From the NCBI GenBank assembly GCA_028671895.1, contig CM053795.1, positions 12,049,501 to 12,113,500 of the forward strand: DNA of 64,000 bases, read 5' to 3'. Under the pieces are notes generated by a model that saw only the letters and a program-made list of their open reading frames with translations, did no database searches and was not told where the DNA came from. Each line of letters starts with the position of its first letter. Position 1 is the first letter of the stretch. The position numbers and the translations under genes are program-made. The DNA is from Oenanthe sinensis (taxonomy: Eukaryota > Streptophyta > Magnoliopsida > Apiales > Apiaceae). Shown here piece by piece: positions 35,281 through 47,546 of the stretch.

Positions 35281-37265
35281 GATAGAATATAACTCTACGC
35301 TAAACTCTAGGATTGACCATGATAACTTATATAAATAGAGTTGGATCACAGGACCAAATTTTGATTTAACAATATGCAAACTAGAAGTATTAAGTACTCA
35401 ATGCTTTTGCTAATAACTGATAAGCATAAACCCTACAAATGTCCGGACAAAAGAGAAATGATATATGAATGTTAATAGAGCAGTAAGATAGTTGAGACTT
35501 GAAAGTTATTGTGTTTAAGTTGAATCAGAAGATATGTAAGTGTTTCTTGGTTGCGGTGCATTGTGTAAAGATTGTAAATGTCCCGGTTCCAGTGCAATGT
35601 CACTAACATCTCTTGTTCCAGGTGGTTCTTCTCGTACTGGCTCACAGCCAAGCAGCTCCAACAACATGTCAGCTATATCTGGACAGAGCTGCGATTGAGG
35701 TATGTGTGAGGCCGCTATTACAAGTGTTAGGAAAAAAAAGTAATACAAGGCATGTTAAATATGTACAGGTCTCCATATACAGGTTTAACTACATTTTTGC
35801 GATCTAAAAATATGTAATGGACAGCAGGTTCTTCTATATAAATATATTGCATTACATAATCTCCAGAGAAATTTGTTGTAACCTTAATGTTCGTGCAAAT
35901 TTTAGCATTTCAATTCAGCCGCTTTTATGAAGTTGGCACATTATTTTCATTTATAAATTTTACTTATTATTATTTAAGGCCACACCATTTTCCATATTTC
36001 CCACTTCAGGGCCTGAGACACCCCCTTAGATGAAGACGCATTGACAAAAAAAGAGCATATTTGGTCTGCCCACTTTACTGTTTCCATGTTTAGAACATTA
36101 GTGATTACACTTACAATAGCTTGGGCTGTGATTGCTACGGTGTTGCTAGACTATCGGAAACCTCCAAATTTATGTATGTTTGGACGGAAATATGTATGCT
36201 TGCAGAAGGAAGTCCAAACCTCCAAATTTTAAAATTTTACAAGAGATTATTAGTAAATTTTCCTTTCACATTACTACAAGTTTCTTCTGATTATAGCGGT
36301 AAATGATGCACATGTAGCTCCTCCAACAATGCATAATGATCTATGAATAACATAAAACTCATATCGAACCAAAGTGGTTGCTCGTATTTTAGAATTCGCC
36401 CGCGACTCGCACGAGAATTAGAGGTAGTTTTATATTTTACTTTAACAAATACCGTAGGAGAGTATATCATATTAGTATACTGGACAAATTATAAGAAAGT
36501 GATTGTGTGTAATATAAAGTAACGTGGTAGGCGACCTAAAACTTACCGCCAATTATGAAAAGGTCCAATGCAACTATTTATCTATCGACCACAAGTTTCC
36601 TCTCTGATTGATTTACCTAAAAACTTCATTACGAATGATGTTTTGAGTTTCAATTTTACACCGGAACTTTTGTTGACATTTTAGTGAATGATCAAAGCTA
36701 TGATTTGTTTCATTAATTTTGTTGCTATTATTTTGGATGATTTGAATAGTTGGGAGCTAAGATGAAATTTACGCTTTTAGAAAATAAATACTCCTTTTAA
36801 TTAGTACTATGTAACTAAGCCTATATATATATGATTTAAATAAAACTTAATTTATATCGTGCTTCAACACATAATTTAATATTTTTTATATATAAATAAA
36901 ATTATATATATGATTTGAGTTAGATGTTCTTAATTACCGAATAATCTTAAATATTAACCACTCCTTGGGTCCTAAAGTCAATAACTTATTTAAATTAATA
37001 AGTTGTGACCTTGTCAAAATTTATGATAATCTCATCTCTTCTTATTGGCACTTTGATCTCCCTTTTCTGTGATAAATTAGCAATTATTTTTGCACTGTAG
37101 GAAACTTCTTGGAAAGAACTCAAGACTGTGTTTGGCCACATCTTTGCTTATTCTTAATTATTCTTTTTTTTAAAAAAAAAACTTTGGAGCTAATAAGCTG
37201 GTAACTGAATCCGGATCTGTTTCCTCAAAAAGAACAAGCCTAACACGGTTAGTGCTATAATACTC

Positions 37266-37570
37266 TAGGGATCGTTTGGTTCAGGATTTCTACGTATCAT
37301 GTATGAGTTTCGTTCATTTCAAATTTATATTTTGTGTTTGGTTGAAATTTTTTATAATGATGTTGTTTAATATTTAATAATAATAGTCATTAATTTTCAA
37401 TATTAACTGCACATATTTTTTTATTTATTAAAAATATATTAAATTAATAAATTTATTTCATCATTCAACTAAACACGTGATATCAGCAATGATACTTCAT
37501 TCACATACTACCTTAACCCGATTCATAATTTCAATTCCATACCACACTATGAACCAAACCACCTGACCCT
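37266..37570. mobile_element. hAT-like MITE, about 300 bp
   Basis: The left end TAGGGATCGTTTGGTTCA and the inverted right end AGGGTCAGGTGGTTTGGTTCA share GTTTGGTTCA and a G-rich start. The interior is A/T-rich and non-coding. No clean 8-bp duplication was seen, so borders are approximate. Confidence 0.5.
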
Positions 37571-37779
37571 TGATAAATTATAATCAGGGCCATAATGATA
37601 ATTTAAGTGGAGGATACAATGGGCCGGACCAAGCTTATTGGGTCGATAGGTTTGTGGAAGTTCCACACACTCCACAACTACAGATACGACAGTGGACGTA
37701 CCCACGTTGGAAATTTCACTTTACAGGTTTTTTTTATTTTATTGTTTGTGAATCAACGGGAACCGTTCAATACTATGAT

Positions 37780-38466
37780 TGTTTCACTATATTCGGATAT
37801 GGATTTATCTGTATCCGTATTTGAATCCGAATCCGAAAATTCGTATCCGAATCAGAAAACTTTTAAAAGTTAATATCTGAATCCGGATCCGACGGATACT
37901 TTTCGGATACGAATAATATTCGGATCCGAATCTGATTTTTAATAAGTTTTTTAAATTTATATTAAAAATTCAAAAAAAATGCAAAAAAATATTGAAATTT
38001 TAATTTAATTTTTTTAAATTGAGTTAAGAATTAAAGGGATTTAAGTCTATTTTATTTTATTTTAAATTAATTTTTATTTATCTTTTCAATCTAATTTTGT
38101 TATCTTAATAATATTAAACTCAAATTATATTTTTATATATGTCTATAATATTTTTACAATTATATAAAATTTGTATAAATATATTATTTAATGAATATAT
38201 ATACACACACATTACAAAACTAATAGAATAAATTTTAAATTATATATATATATATTATTTAAATATCATATATATTTAATTTCGGATTCAGATTTTTTCG
38301 GATACGAATATGCCTATATCCGTATTTGTATCCGAAATTATCGGATTCGGATACGGATAATATCCGATTTGTCTCGGATACGGATAATATTTGTTTTATG
38401 TCGAATACGAATGCAGATATTCCGGACGGATATCGGATTATTCAGATTTTTTTGACAGCCCTAACT
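37780..38466. mobile_element. hAT-like non-autonomous element with TATCCG/CGGATA subterminal repeats
   Basis: Two blocks, 37790-37935 and 38278-38450, are packed with CGGATA, TATCCG, TCCGAA and TTCGGA in both orientations, separated by about 340 bp of A/T-rich DNA. The right block ends TTTTTTGACAGCCCTA, an end typical of plant hAT elements (TAGGGCTGTCAAA inverted). The matching left end is not visible and may be degraded. TTACAGG occurs next to both sides (about 37720 and 38468), possibly a trace of the target duplication. Confidence 0.55.
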
Positions 38467-41233
38467 TACAGGATGTCCAACATTTTCTGTCATCCATAAA
38501 TATGTAGTCATCAAAACTTACAAGGGTTTGCATAGAACAAATCAAATGTTACTCAAAATCTTACAGGGGCTTGGACGGCACAAAACACATGCTACCCAAA
38601 TGGCCAAAACAAACATACACAATAGTCATGACTCTACGTGTCCCATAACTTAGGTGACACGCCTATACTATTTAAATACACCGTATAGGTGGTGACAAGC
38701 ACGAGATTCTCTCCACTCATGACGGAGTCTTACAATGTCTCTCAAGTCATATATATATATATTACAAAAAGACTGAAAATATCTTACTCAAAATATTGCA
38801 CACGCCAAATAACATTTAATACTGACTATCAAAATAAAATTAGAACTGACAAGTCTGGAAAACTATCAATTTACTCTATCAAGATGATCTCAAATGAAAA
38901 AGTGCAGAACACGAATTTTGTAGACAATTTCAAAACTTTTCCAGAATAATAAAACTCGTCAAAAGCGAATCGGAAATGAATGCAGAAAACAAACAAAGAT
39001 GGACTGTTAGAACAGAATCAGTACCTGATCATAGTAATATTTTTAAGACATCGAAACCACATAATCTGACAGTGAAATGTAAACAAAAGATGACGATCTC
39101 GAAAATTCTGTCCCAAAGTGATATTACACATAATTATTGAATGGATATTTAATTTATTATGAATTTCAAAAATTACAGCATATCAATCTGAATTAAACCA
39201 TCAGATTGCACAAAAAGAAGATTTCGACACCCTTACGAACCGAATTTCAGAAAGCGTAAAGAACGAAAATTGTAGATAATCAAAATATCTCTCTAGGCAC
39301 AATAAGATCGGAACAATCCAATAAATAACGAATGAGATACAAATTTAACAAGAATCAGAATAGATACAAACTATACACAATATACGTACGATTTTGAATC
39401 ACAAAACGAGAATAAAGAGAGTGTTACAAATATAAAGAGAGTGTACCGATGATATCCGTACCTTAAACCTCCAAATATATGAATGATTCTCAAGAAATTC
39501 AGATGTCTCAATCATAAGAACCCTAGTTTATCAACCTTCCTCTTAACCCTTTCCTCTTCTCCTCTTTCTCTTCTCCCTCTCCTTCTCTTCCCCTCTCTTA
39601 GCTGTAACGTAACTTTCTTTTTTTCCAAAACCATAAATCCTTTTCTTTTCCTTTTCCTTTTTTCCTTTTCTTTTTTTCTCTTTTCTTTTCTCTTTTCTTT
39701 TAACTAAGGATATCATATAATAATATCTTAATTATAAAATAAATATATACATATTCAAATAATAATATCAATAATAACTCACTGATACGATTCTTAATAT
39801 TAAATAAGTAACTAAATATATTATAAAAAAATATGGAATGTTACATATATAATATCATGCATATTTATACTATTACCACTAAATTAATCATAGGTGTCGT
39901 TGCATATTTATACTATTAGCAACTAAATTATTCAAGTTTAGAGAATTAAAATCAGTTCATAAGATGCCGTTTTGTTGTCTAATGAAGTTTGGATTATGCG
40001 CCATCTTTTTCTGCTTAACCATACTGGAGATGATGCTCTATATTGGTTTCTTATGGCTAATTGTAACATGATTTAAATCTAATCCTTTTGTTCGATCTAC
40101 ACCAATAATTAATGTATTTGTTGGCCAACTTTTAAAATGTAGGAATATAAAAATAATAAAAAAAGGTACTGTTTAAATTATTTATCCAATGCAACATAAT
40201 GTACTAGTACTACACGTCTACACCTGACGAAGTGAAATTTGGCATACTCGTCCTTGACAAAGTACTTCTCAAACTGATACTTGAGAAATTGTGGATATAT
40301 ATCTAGCTACTTGTGTCTAATTATGCATGTATATCCAGCTATTCTGTGCACATACATTTTTCATGTACACCGCACACACAGCGCATATATGTATTGGGTG
40401 TTATTGATGCACGTATCACGTATGTAATTATGTGAATCGTCAAAAGAAATTAAAGCCTGTGGTTCTTTTTGGGCGCTGCCAAAACCAGAGTGCACCAACA
40501 GACCGTAGACGAAGGACTAGTAAAATACATCATCATATTCGACAAAAAAAAATGTCTAGATTTTTTCAAATTTTGTTTTACTAGTGGTATATATAAACAA
40601 ACCGCATGTTTATCAGTTTATGCATGTATTGAGTTAGCTTTTTGACGTTCAGGAATCAGGTATCTTTTGGGTTGGCTCAGTTTAGCTTTTGCCTTTCTTT
40701 TACAAATACAAATTGTTAAGCATCGTCTCTAACGTTGCTATAGCATATATGCTTGCTTAAGCCAAAAAAGTAATTATATGTTGGACAATATATAAGCCAA
40801 GTTCGACCTCCTTTTAGATGTGATATAAAATGTTTGACATAGGATTATGATATTGTAAAATGTAATATAATTAAGGTTGTAATATTTACAAAACTTAAGG
40901 GCAAGGTAAACACGTGGTCTGTAAAATCGAAGTCGTCGTCGGCGACGTTCATGCTTACGCGGTCCCGTGAGGCGGTGAGGGTAACAATTTCACCAGCACG
41001 TGATGCTTATTTGCCAACTTGTAGGCCCAGGCATGGCATCCCAGCATTAGACTGTGGTCTCCGCTTTCCACGAGCAATTGATCAACTTTTTCATGTTATA
41101 AATTTTTTTGTAAAAAAAGATGCCCAAGGACAAGGCAAAAAATGCAACATGAAAACTCTCTTTGTTCTTCCATCATCCAAGTCTTCACTTATTGTTGGAT
41201 CATAAATAATAATAATGCTTTTTCGGTTTATCT

Positions 41234-41346
41234 TAATTAATTTTTCAAAAATCAAATTAATTAAATTTTGACTCGCAATTAATTTTTTGTAATTAATTTT
41301 TCAAAAATCAAATTAATCAAATTTTGACTCGCAATTAATTTTTTGT
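41234..41346. repeat. 56-bp tandem duplication
   Basis: The unit AATTAATTTTTCAAAAATCA, ending CTCGCAATTAATTTTTTG, is repeated with one visible change (AATTAATTAAAT versus AATTAATCAAAT). Confidence 0.92.
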
Positions 41347-41509
41347 ATTTCTTGATAAATTATCGGCAAACCATAAATAAGAACATATTTAAGGGCACCT
41401 TTCAAAACTTTTCAAGAAAAAAGTTTCAACACAGTCTAGAACATGTTATTGTACTAAAATTTAACACCACACTTCCCAGCGGAAAACATTGCACCCGTTT
41501 ATTATTTAA

Positions 41510-41616
41510 CCCGTTTGGCTCCCCTTACAAGCTCCTTGTAAGTTGAAAAATACATATTTTTCTCAAACTTATAAGTTACTTATAACTTATAAGGTCCTTA
41601 TAAAATAAGCCAAACT
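41510..41616. mobile_element. Small MITE of the TTTGGCT type, about 107 bp
   Basis: CCCGTTTGGCT at the left and AGCCAAACTG at the right form short inverted ends. The interior holds ACTTATAAGTTACTTATAAC, which is also characteristic of the element at 44148-44355. Confidence 0.5.
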
Positions 41617-42089
41617 GCTCCATTATCTAGATCAATCATCGATTTAATTGAGATTCTACTTCTGGGAAAAAACAGTCACAAATCTGTAACAACTAAATGG
41701 AAATAATGTTCTAATCTGTCACAACATATCTTGAAATGAAGCTTCCAGCCAGACGCCTATCAAGAGTTCTTGCAGGTTCTTCGATCTTTTCTTTGGCCAA
41801 ATATTATAAAATCGGAGACCATATTACATACTGTTATTATCAATATCATCATAAGAAATCAGAAAATAATAGCAACAAAAAACATACCACTATTGTTTAC
41901 AAAAGCAAAACATAATTGTGTTTCAAGGACAGTTTCCAAAGTTCCCTGATCCATCCATCTTACAACGGAAAGGTCATACTTACTTTCATTCATTCATACA
42001 ATATAATAGTAAAATCCCAAGCCACAAGGAAAACATGTCCACGAACCAAGACAAGATAAGAAATCCCTCCTATCACACACGAGCACATG

Positions 42090-45000
42090 CTAACCCATGG
42101 CATACTTTTGAGTCCAGCTTCGGGCAGTAGTCTCATACTTGCTCCTATCCGTCTTATACATGTGAGCTATTTCTGGTACGAGAGGGTCATCGGGATTCGG
42201 GTCGGTCAACAAAGAACATATTGATAGCAAAACCTGTATAAAATCAACAAATATGAAGCTTGCGCACCATGCTGCACTTTTAACAGTACTTTCAAATTTC
42301 TATTGAAATGTTTATAGCTCAAGCCAATACAAATGGTTGATGTCTATTTTTTATGCAGAGATCTAGAAGAAGATATTCTAAATGGCTTTAAAAAATCCCT
42401 TAACTTTTACTCTCAATTAGTTTTACTGGAAATTCACATGACAACTCAACATGACTTACCTAATTATAATAGTGATTATTGCCTATATTGTAATACTAAG
42501 AAACATCTATGATGACACCTCAACAGTTTTAACAACTAACTACAACTCAAGACCATACATAAATCATGTTTTTATTAATGTTTTCTCTTGAACTATCCAA
42601 TTTGAATGTAAAATCTTGACTTGATTTCAACAATAGGTGAGGTTCATTTATTCAAAGTTGTAATAGAGCAAAAACCTTGGAAATAGTGAGAGCAGGACTC
42701 CACTGTTCCTTCAATATATCAAGACAAATGCTGCCATTGCTGTTGATATTTGGATGAAAAACCTTAGTCCTGAAAGCTACCTGTAATATTCAATTGAACC
42801 ATACATGAGAAAACCCCATACAAAAACATTTATAAAAATTGCTCTAAAGCACATATGTATTATATTTAGACACACGAAAATGAAGCACGGTCATCCCGGT
42901 CGTCCCAGGTCTTGGGTTCGATTCTCGTTCACCCCGGAATTTATTAGAGAATGGATACCAGTCTATAAGCTTATAAGCTTACTCAAAAAAAAAAAGAGCT
43001 TTTAAGTATTAAACCAGAACATATGAAGTCCTTGCTACATAAGCTATTTTCAAATAAATTACCTGGAGTGTAAATTGTAAAATAAACTTATTTTACACAG
43101 AATTTAGATAACTGAGTGTATAACTAGAGTCAAAGATTAAATATCCTTACCGTTATTGCAATGTAAATATGATTGCATGTTTATAAGTATTTCTATTTCA
43201 AGCTAGAAGATGATATTGCATATGCACAACTGATTGGCAATTGCAGGTACAACCAAATAAACCAAAACCTATAGGGAGACCAATGAAATGGTTAAACCAT
43301 CAATAAGTTTTTCTCCTCGAACCTTTGGAGGGTCTTCAGACTAGAACTCACATTTCGCACCAATTTACTGCCCAATACAATTTATTCCGTGCCCTCAGTC
43401 CTAATCAGTTGAAACCTTCCATGAGTAGCCTGTCACAATTGTACAAATTTCTCCAACTCAACATCACTAAAAGGTCCAATAAATATAATAATAGTGTTCA
43501 AGGATCAGATATTCAGATCAAACTTGTTTCCCTGCAAACCAGAACAAAAAGGTCATAGCATCTGTTAATCTCTCAACAATGGTCATACAACGGCTACGTA
43601 AAACCAGACCAAACTAATACTTTTACACCTCGATCATATAAAATCCCATGCCAAGAAGAAGTCTGCAACTGATGACACCTAGTACCATGTAGAATTTATG
43701 CACTGCAGGTGGTCAAAGCAGAGTAGCAAGGCTAGAAGTTTCAGCCCCGATTCCAGCATTAATACTATGGCCAATGCTTCAAATCAATACTGATCTTCAT
43801 AACCCGCAGATTTACAAGCCTTCTTTACGAAGTACCAACAGATGTAAATCTTAATAATAAAGATTCTTCCAACAGTCTTTAGTTCTAGACCGGAATAAAA
43901 CATGACTAGCTAGATTTCATATCAGGCAAAATGCAACAGTGATTACCTTAGGTGGCTTGAAAGGATAATCTGGTGGAAAATGAATGGTAACAAGAAACAC
44001 GCCACCCGCATACGGACTGTCAGGGGGTCCCATGATAGTCGCTTGCCAATGAAACATGTCTTCAGCAACTGGGCCTAATAAATAAAAAAATGAAAAAGAG
44101 ATAAATTAAAGGAATAAAATGCAGTACCAAATTAGCAAGTTATAGGGGGTGTTTGGCTTAGCTTATAAGTAATAAGTTACTTTTTTTAAAAAAGTATTTT
44201 CATATTTTTTTTTGAAAATTAATATTTATTTTAGAAATTTAAGACCAAATCTTATTTCCAAATTTGAAAATAAGTTACTTATTTTCAGAAAAGTACATAT
44301 ATACCAACTTTTTCAGCTTATAAGCTGCTTATAAGCTTACACAAACGGGGCCATAATAGTGCCAAGGCCATCCATATGCCAACCACAGCTGGCTCTAGCC
44401 TCTAGGTATCTAATATAAACCACTCACTTTTGAGCTATGGTATAATCTACCTATATGCAGGGAAATAGTAATTGACGAGTTTGTGGCACCAAGTTAACCA
44501 TGAGTTTTATCTCACATGCACATCAACACAAATTGCCAGATGACACTCGTTTCAGAAAGCATGCCTTTTCCTAGTAAAAATATACCATATGCGTGTGAAT
44601 TCGAGAAAGTGTGTGCGCGAGCTTAAAAAAGAGAGAAATATAGACGTGTATTGCAATACCCTTATATCCATCATTCTGTTTTATTCATTCTTACCCTTAT
44701 AGCAATAAATTCTCTATCGATCTCTCCCACCCAAAATAAAATAAAATAAGTGCTATAAAGAAGCCTACTAAAAACTCAAAGAAGCCAATCCAATAAAACA
44801 AAAAGAAAGCTCAAACAGCCAATTTCAGTTCTAATCCATTTTTTAAAACAAAACAACTTCATACAACACCACCCAAATTTACCCATTTTTCCAGTACGCC
44901 TGTAACCCAAATACTAAAAACATATCTACACTCGTAATTCAATCCATATACGACAAAGCCAGTAACCTCTAGATGAACCCCAAAAGTCTAGGCCAAGTTC

Positions 45001-45273
45001 AACATAATCTCAAGTTTTAACGGCAACCCATCTCATATATCCCCTAATTCTACACTCACAACTAATCAGATATACAAAACTAATAACCTAAAAACTATAA
45101 TAAACCAATAAAGAACACAAAAGCATCAAAAAATGAATAAAAATCGAAACTTTATGACATACAAAGTAAAGATATATAAGCAAAGGAGGGATTATAAATA
45201 TACCAGCGCTGCAAGAAGTAGGAGGATCTTTCTGCAGATCCTTGAGCTCCTTCAAGATCCGCTTAGAGGCCAT
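42090..45273 (-). CDS. Ubiquitin-conjugating enzyme E2 (UBC8/10/28 type), complete
   Basis: Four coding exons, 45273-45204, 44074-43947, 42780-42676 and 42233-42090, total 447 bp and encode 148 residues, the exact family length. The protein starts MASKRILKELKDLQKDPPTS. It continues with EDMFHWQATIMGPPDSPYAGG and YPFKPPK, and has the HPN motif at 75-77 and catalytic Cys85 in NGSICLDILKEQWSPAL. It ends RSKYETTARSWTQKYAMG. This is the canonical class I E2 that takes ubiquitin from E1 and works with many RING and U-box E3s in cytosol and nucleus. The leader contains a probable intron (45283-45366), common in plant UBC genes. Intron 1 hosts a MITE (44148-44355) and intron 2 a tRNA-like B-box sequence with a poly-A tail near 42880-42990. 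No damage is visible. Confidence 0.97.
42880..42992 (+). mobile_element. Possible SINE remnant in UBC intron 2
   Basis: GGGTTCGATTCTCG (about 42913) resembles a Pol III B box. The segment ends in an 11-A run at about 42986 after CTTATAAGCTTACTC. No clear A box or target duplication was found, so it may be truncated. Confidence 0.35.
44148..44355. mobile_element. hAT-like MITE in UBC intron 1, about 208 bp
   Basis: The left end GGGGTGTTTGGCTTAGCTTA and inverted right end GGCCCCGTTTGTGTAAGCTT both run into CTTATAAG. The interior has AATAAGTTACTT and AAATAAGTTACTTATTTTC palindromic stretches. Only a weak flanking repeat is visible (TTATAG and ATAATAG). Confidence 0.6.
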
Positions 45274-47546
45274 CACAAAGTCCTACAAAAATTAAAACCC
45301 TAGATCAGCTATTTAACATCCACAAAAACGGATATATAGATACATATATACACATATATAGATTACCTCGAAGATCCTCGACTTGTTTAAAGGAGAGAGA
45401 GATGGAGAAAATTTTGTTGTAAGCAAACGAGAATATTATACAAGTCTCGTCTTCTCTGCGTCCCCATTGGTCTTATCTATCAGGTGGGTCCCACTTCGTT
45501 TTAGGTTGAATGCTTTGTAAAATTTTATTCCCAGTAAAATTTTTCATTAAATTTTCATAATTTCTAAATACAGGTCATAATTACTGAATACAGGTCGGTG
45601 AAATTACTATCATACCCATTCACTTTACATGGTTTTTTATGCGCAGCGGTTTATATTTGTATGTATTAATTGACCGACCCATGCCTTGATTAAATCCAAG
45701 ACTGCCCATTTCTATTTAGAAAAAAATTAGTAAGTACTTTTTAACTATCAATTGATATACTATTTTATAAAAAATGATATATTTTTTAATATGTATAAAT
45801 CAGTTATATATAAATATATTAATTATAAATTTTATATTTAAAAGAATATTAATAGCCATCAAATATTTATAAATTAATATTTTTTATAAAATTAATTTTT
45901 AAGTTTTAAGTTTTAAATTTTGAATTTTAACTTTTTTCAATAAATTATATTTCAGTCTCTATTACTATATTTTTATTTAATAATAATTTAAAAAATATTA
46001 AAATTTTAAGTTTTTATACCGTGATTGTTATGTATTTTTTTTATTTCATTATCTTAATAAATAATTCATTAATTTGAGTGTTTACTAAATTTCAATTTAG
46101 ATCTTAAAATTTATTTATAAATTTAAATTTAAACAAATATTTATTAATATAACGGAATAAAAAATTATTGTAATATTAATTAGAAATCGTAATATTTTTG
46201 CATATAAATTTAAATTATTCTATATTCTTTTAGCCTGAATATTATTTATTAGCTAATTAATATAAATTTTTTATTCAAATTAATCACACATGTAATTTAA
46301 TGTTTTAAAAGAATTCATGTGAATATATAAAATAATTATTTAAAATTATATTATATGAGGAAAATTATTCATTAGTCCCTTTAATGTTATCAATATTATG
46401 TAATATTAAATAATTTTAATAATAATATATAATATATTAAGTGTACACAAGTAAACTTCATTTAAAAATAATTTAATAATCACAATAAAAAGTTTAAAAT
46501 TTTAATATTTTTGTCATTATGATTATATTAATAATATAGTAATAGGATTGATCGACTAAAATTCAAAAAACATATAATATAATTTATTGAAAATTTTAAA
46601 ATTTTAAAAATAGAAAACTAATTTTAAGATAAATATTCAGATATTATACATAGAATGTTAGTATTAACGATGGCATGTTAGAAAGAGAAAGTGTGATACT
46701 GTATTGTCTAACTGTTTCTTGGTATTTGTTACATATGAGAGAAAACTCGTGATGATTCTTCACGCATACACTGCATTAATGTAAAAATGATACACAAAAT
46801 TTAAGAAGGTTATTAGTGTAATTTCAGCGTCCTGTATTAAGTAATTTTGACCTGCATTTAGCACTACCCTAAATTTTGCACAAACATAATATGTAAATAA
46901 AATATTTAAATAAATTTTTCATTATGATTTTGCTATTTTTTCCATTTTTATTATAACTCTTCAGAATTTAATAAAAAAATTCATGGTTTTCGTGTTAAAA
47001 AGTTTTCTAATTAAATATTACCTTATATAACAATTGGGAAAAAAGGATGGAAAAATATTTTATAATCCATTTATTTAATCAAATCAATAATTTCTATGTA
47101 TTCATTTATTTTTTTGAATTTTGAAAAAAATATTTTCTAGCCAATTGCTATAGTTATATAAGATGCTCCACTATGCATAATAACATAGTAGAGTACTACA
47201 TTCCAGTTGACATCATGTTCTTGTTTTGAATCAATCATGCTGCTATAGCCTAGAAATCATATCATTTCTATGTAAATTATACAAGTTTCAGTCCAAATAC
47301 AACTGGAAGTTGTAGTATATAGTGGATGGCAACAACAAACACAGACAAATTACCAAACCATGCCTTGGAAATTAAAATTGAGTAGAAATACATCTGCCTA
47401 AATTTTGTTAACTGAGTTTGTGAAAAGCAGCAGCTAAAGCAACATAAAGAAATATCAAAGTAAAATATGAGTGTCACTCATTTTGGACCATTGGGGGCAG
47501 CAAGCAATGGGGTTGGGTTAGAAGTTTCAGATTTGGCTTCGAAAGA
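45274..47546. other. UBC leader/promoter side, then AT-rich intergenic
   Basis: 45283-45366 is a probable 5' UTR intron of the UBC gene (donor GAG|GTAATC, acceptor TTTTGTAG|GAC). A CT/GA-rich leader follows to about 45420. The remaining 2 kb to the receptor-kinase stop codon is A/T-rich with nothing recognised. Confidence 0.55.

Larger units (their letters stand above)
35203..42089. other. Intergenic, several elements and one possible gene fragment, no intact gene
   Basis: Starts with a TA microsatellite (about 35246-35278). A GC-richer patch at 35545-35700 has two protein-like frames and is treated as a possible gene fragment in the findings. An hAT-like MITE lies at 37266-37570 and a TATCCG-rich element at about 37780-38466. 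38470-39720 ends with a 190-base pyrimidine-rich tract (39530-39720), with no supported gene. A 56-bp tandem duplication is at 41234-41346 and a small MITE at 41510-41616. Confidence 0.5.

Noticed and set aside
39483..39720. Open frame rich in Leu, Phe and Ser
   Set aside because: It is the translation of a long pyrimidine tract.
40951..41205. 84-codon frame in a locally GC-rich patch
   Set aside because: No recognisable motif or neighbours; only the first 150 bases are GC-rich.
42905..42930. tRNA gene suggested by GGGTTCGATTCTCG
   Set aside because: No acceptor stem, anticodon arm or A box; it ends in poly-A and is better seen as a SINE remnant.
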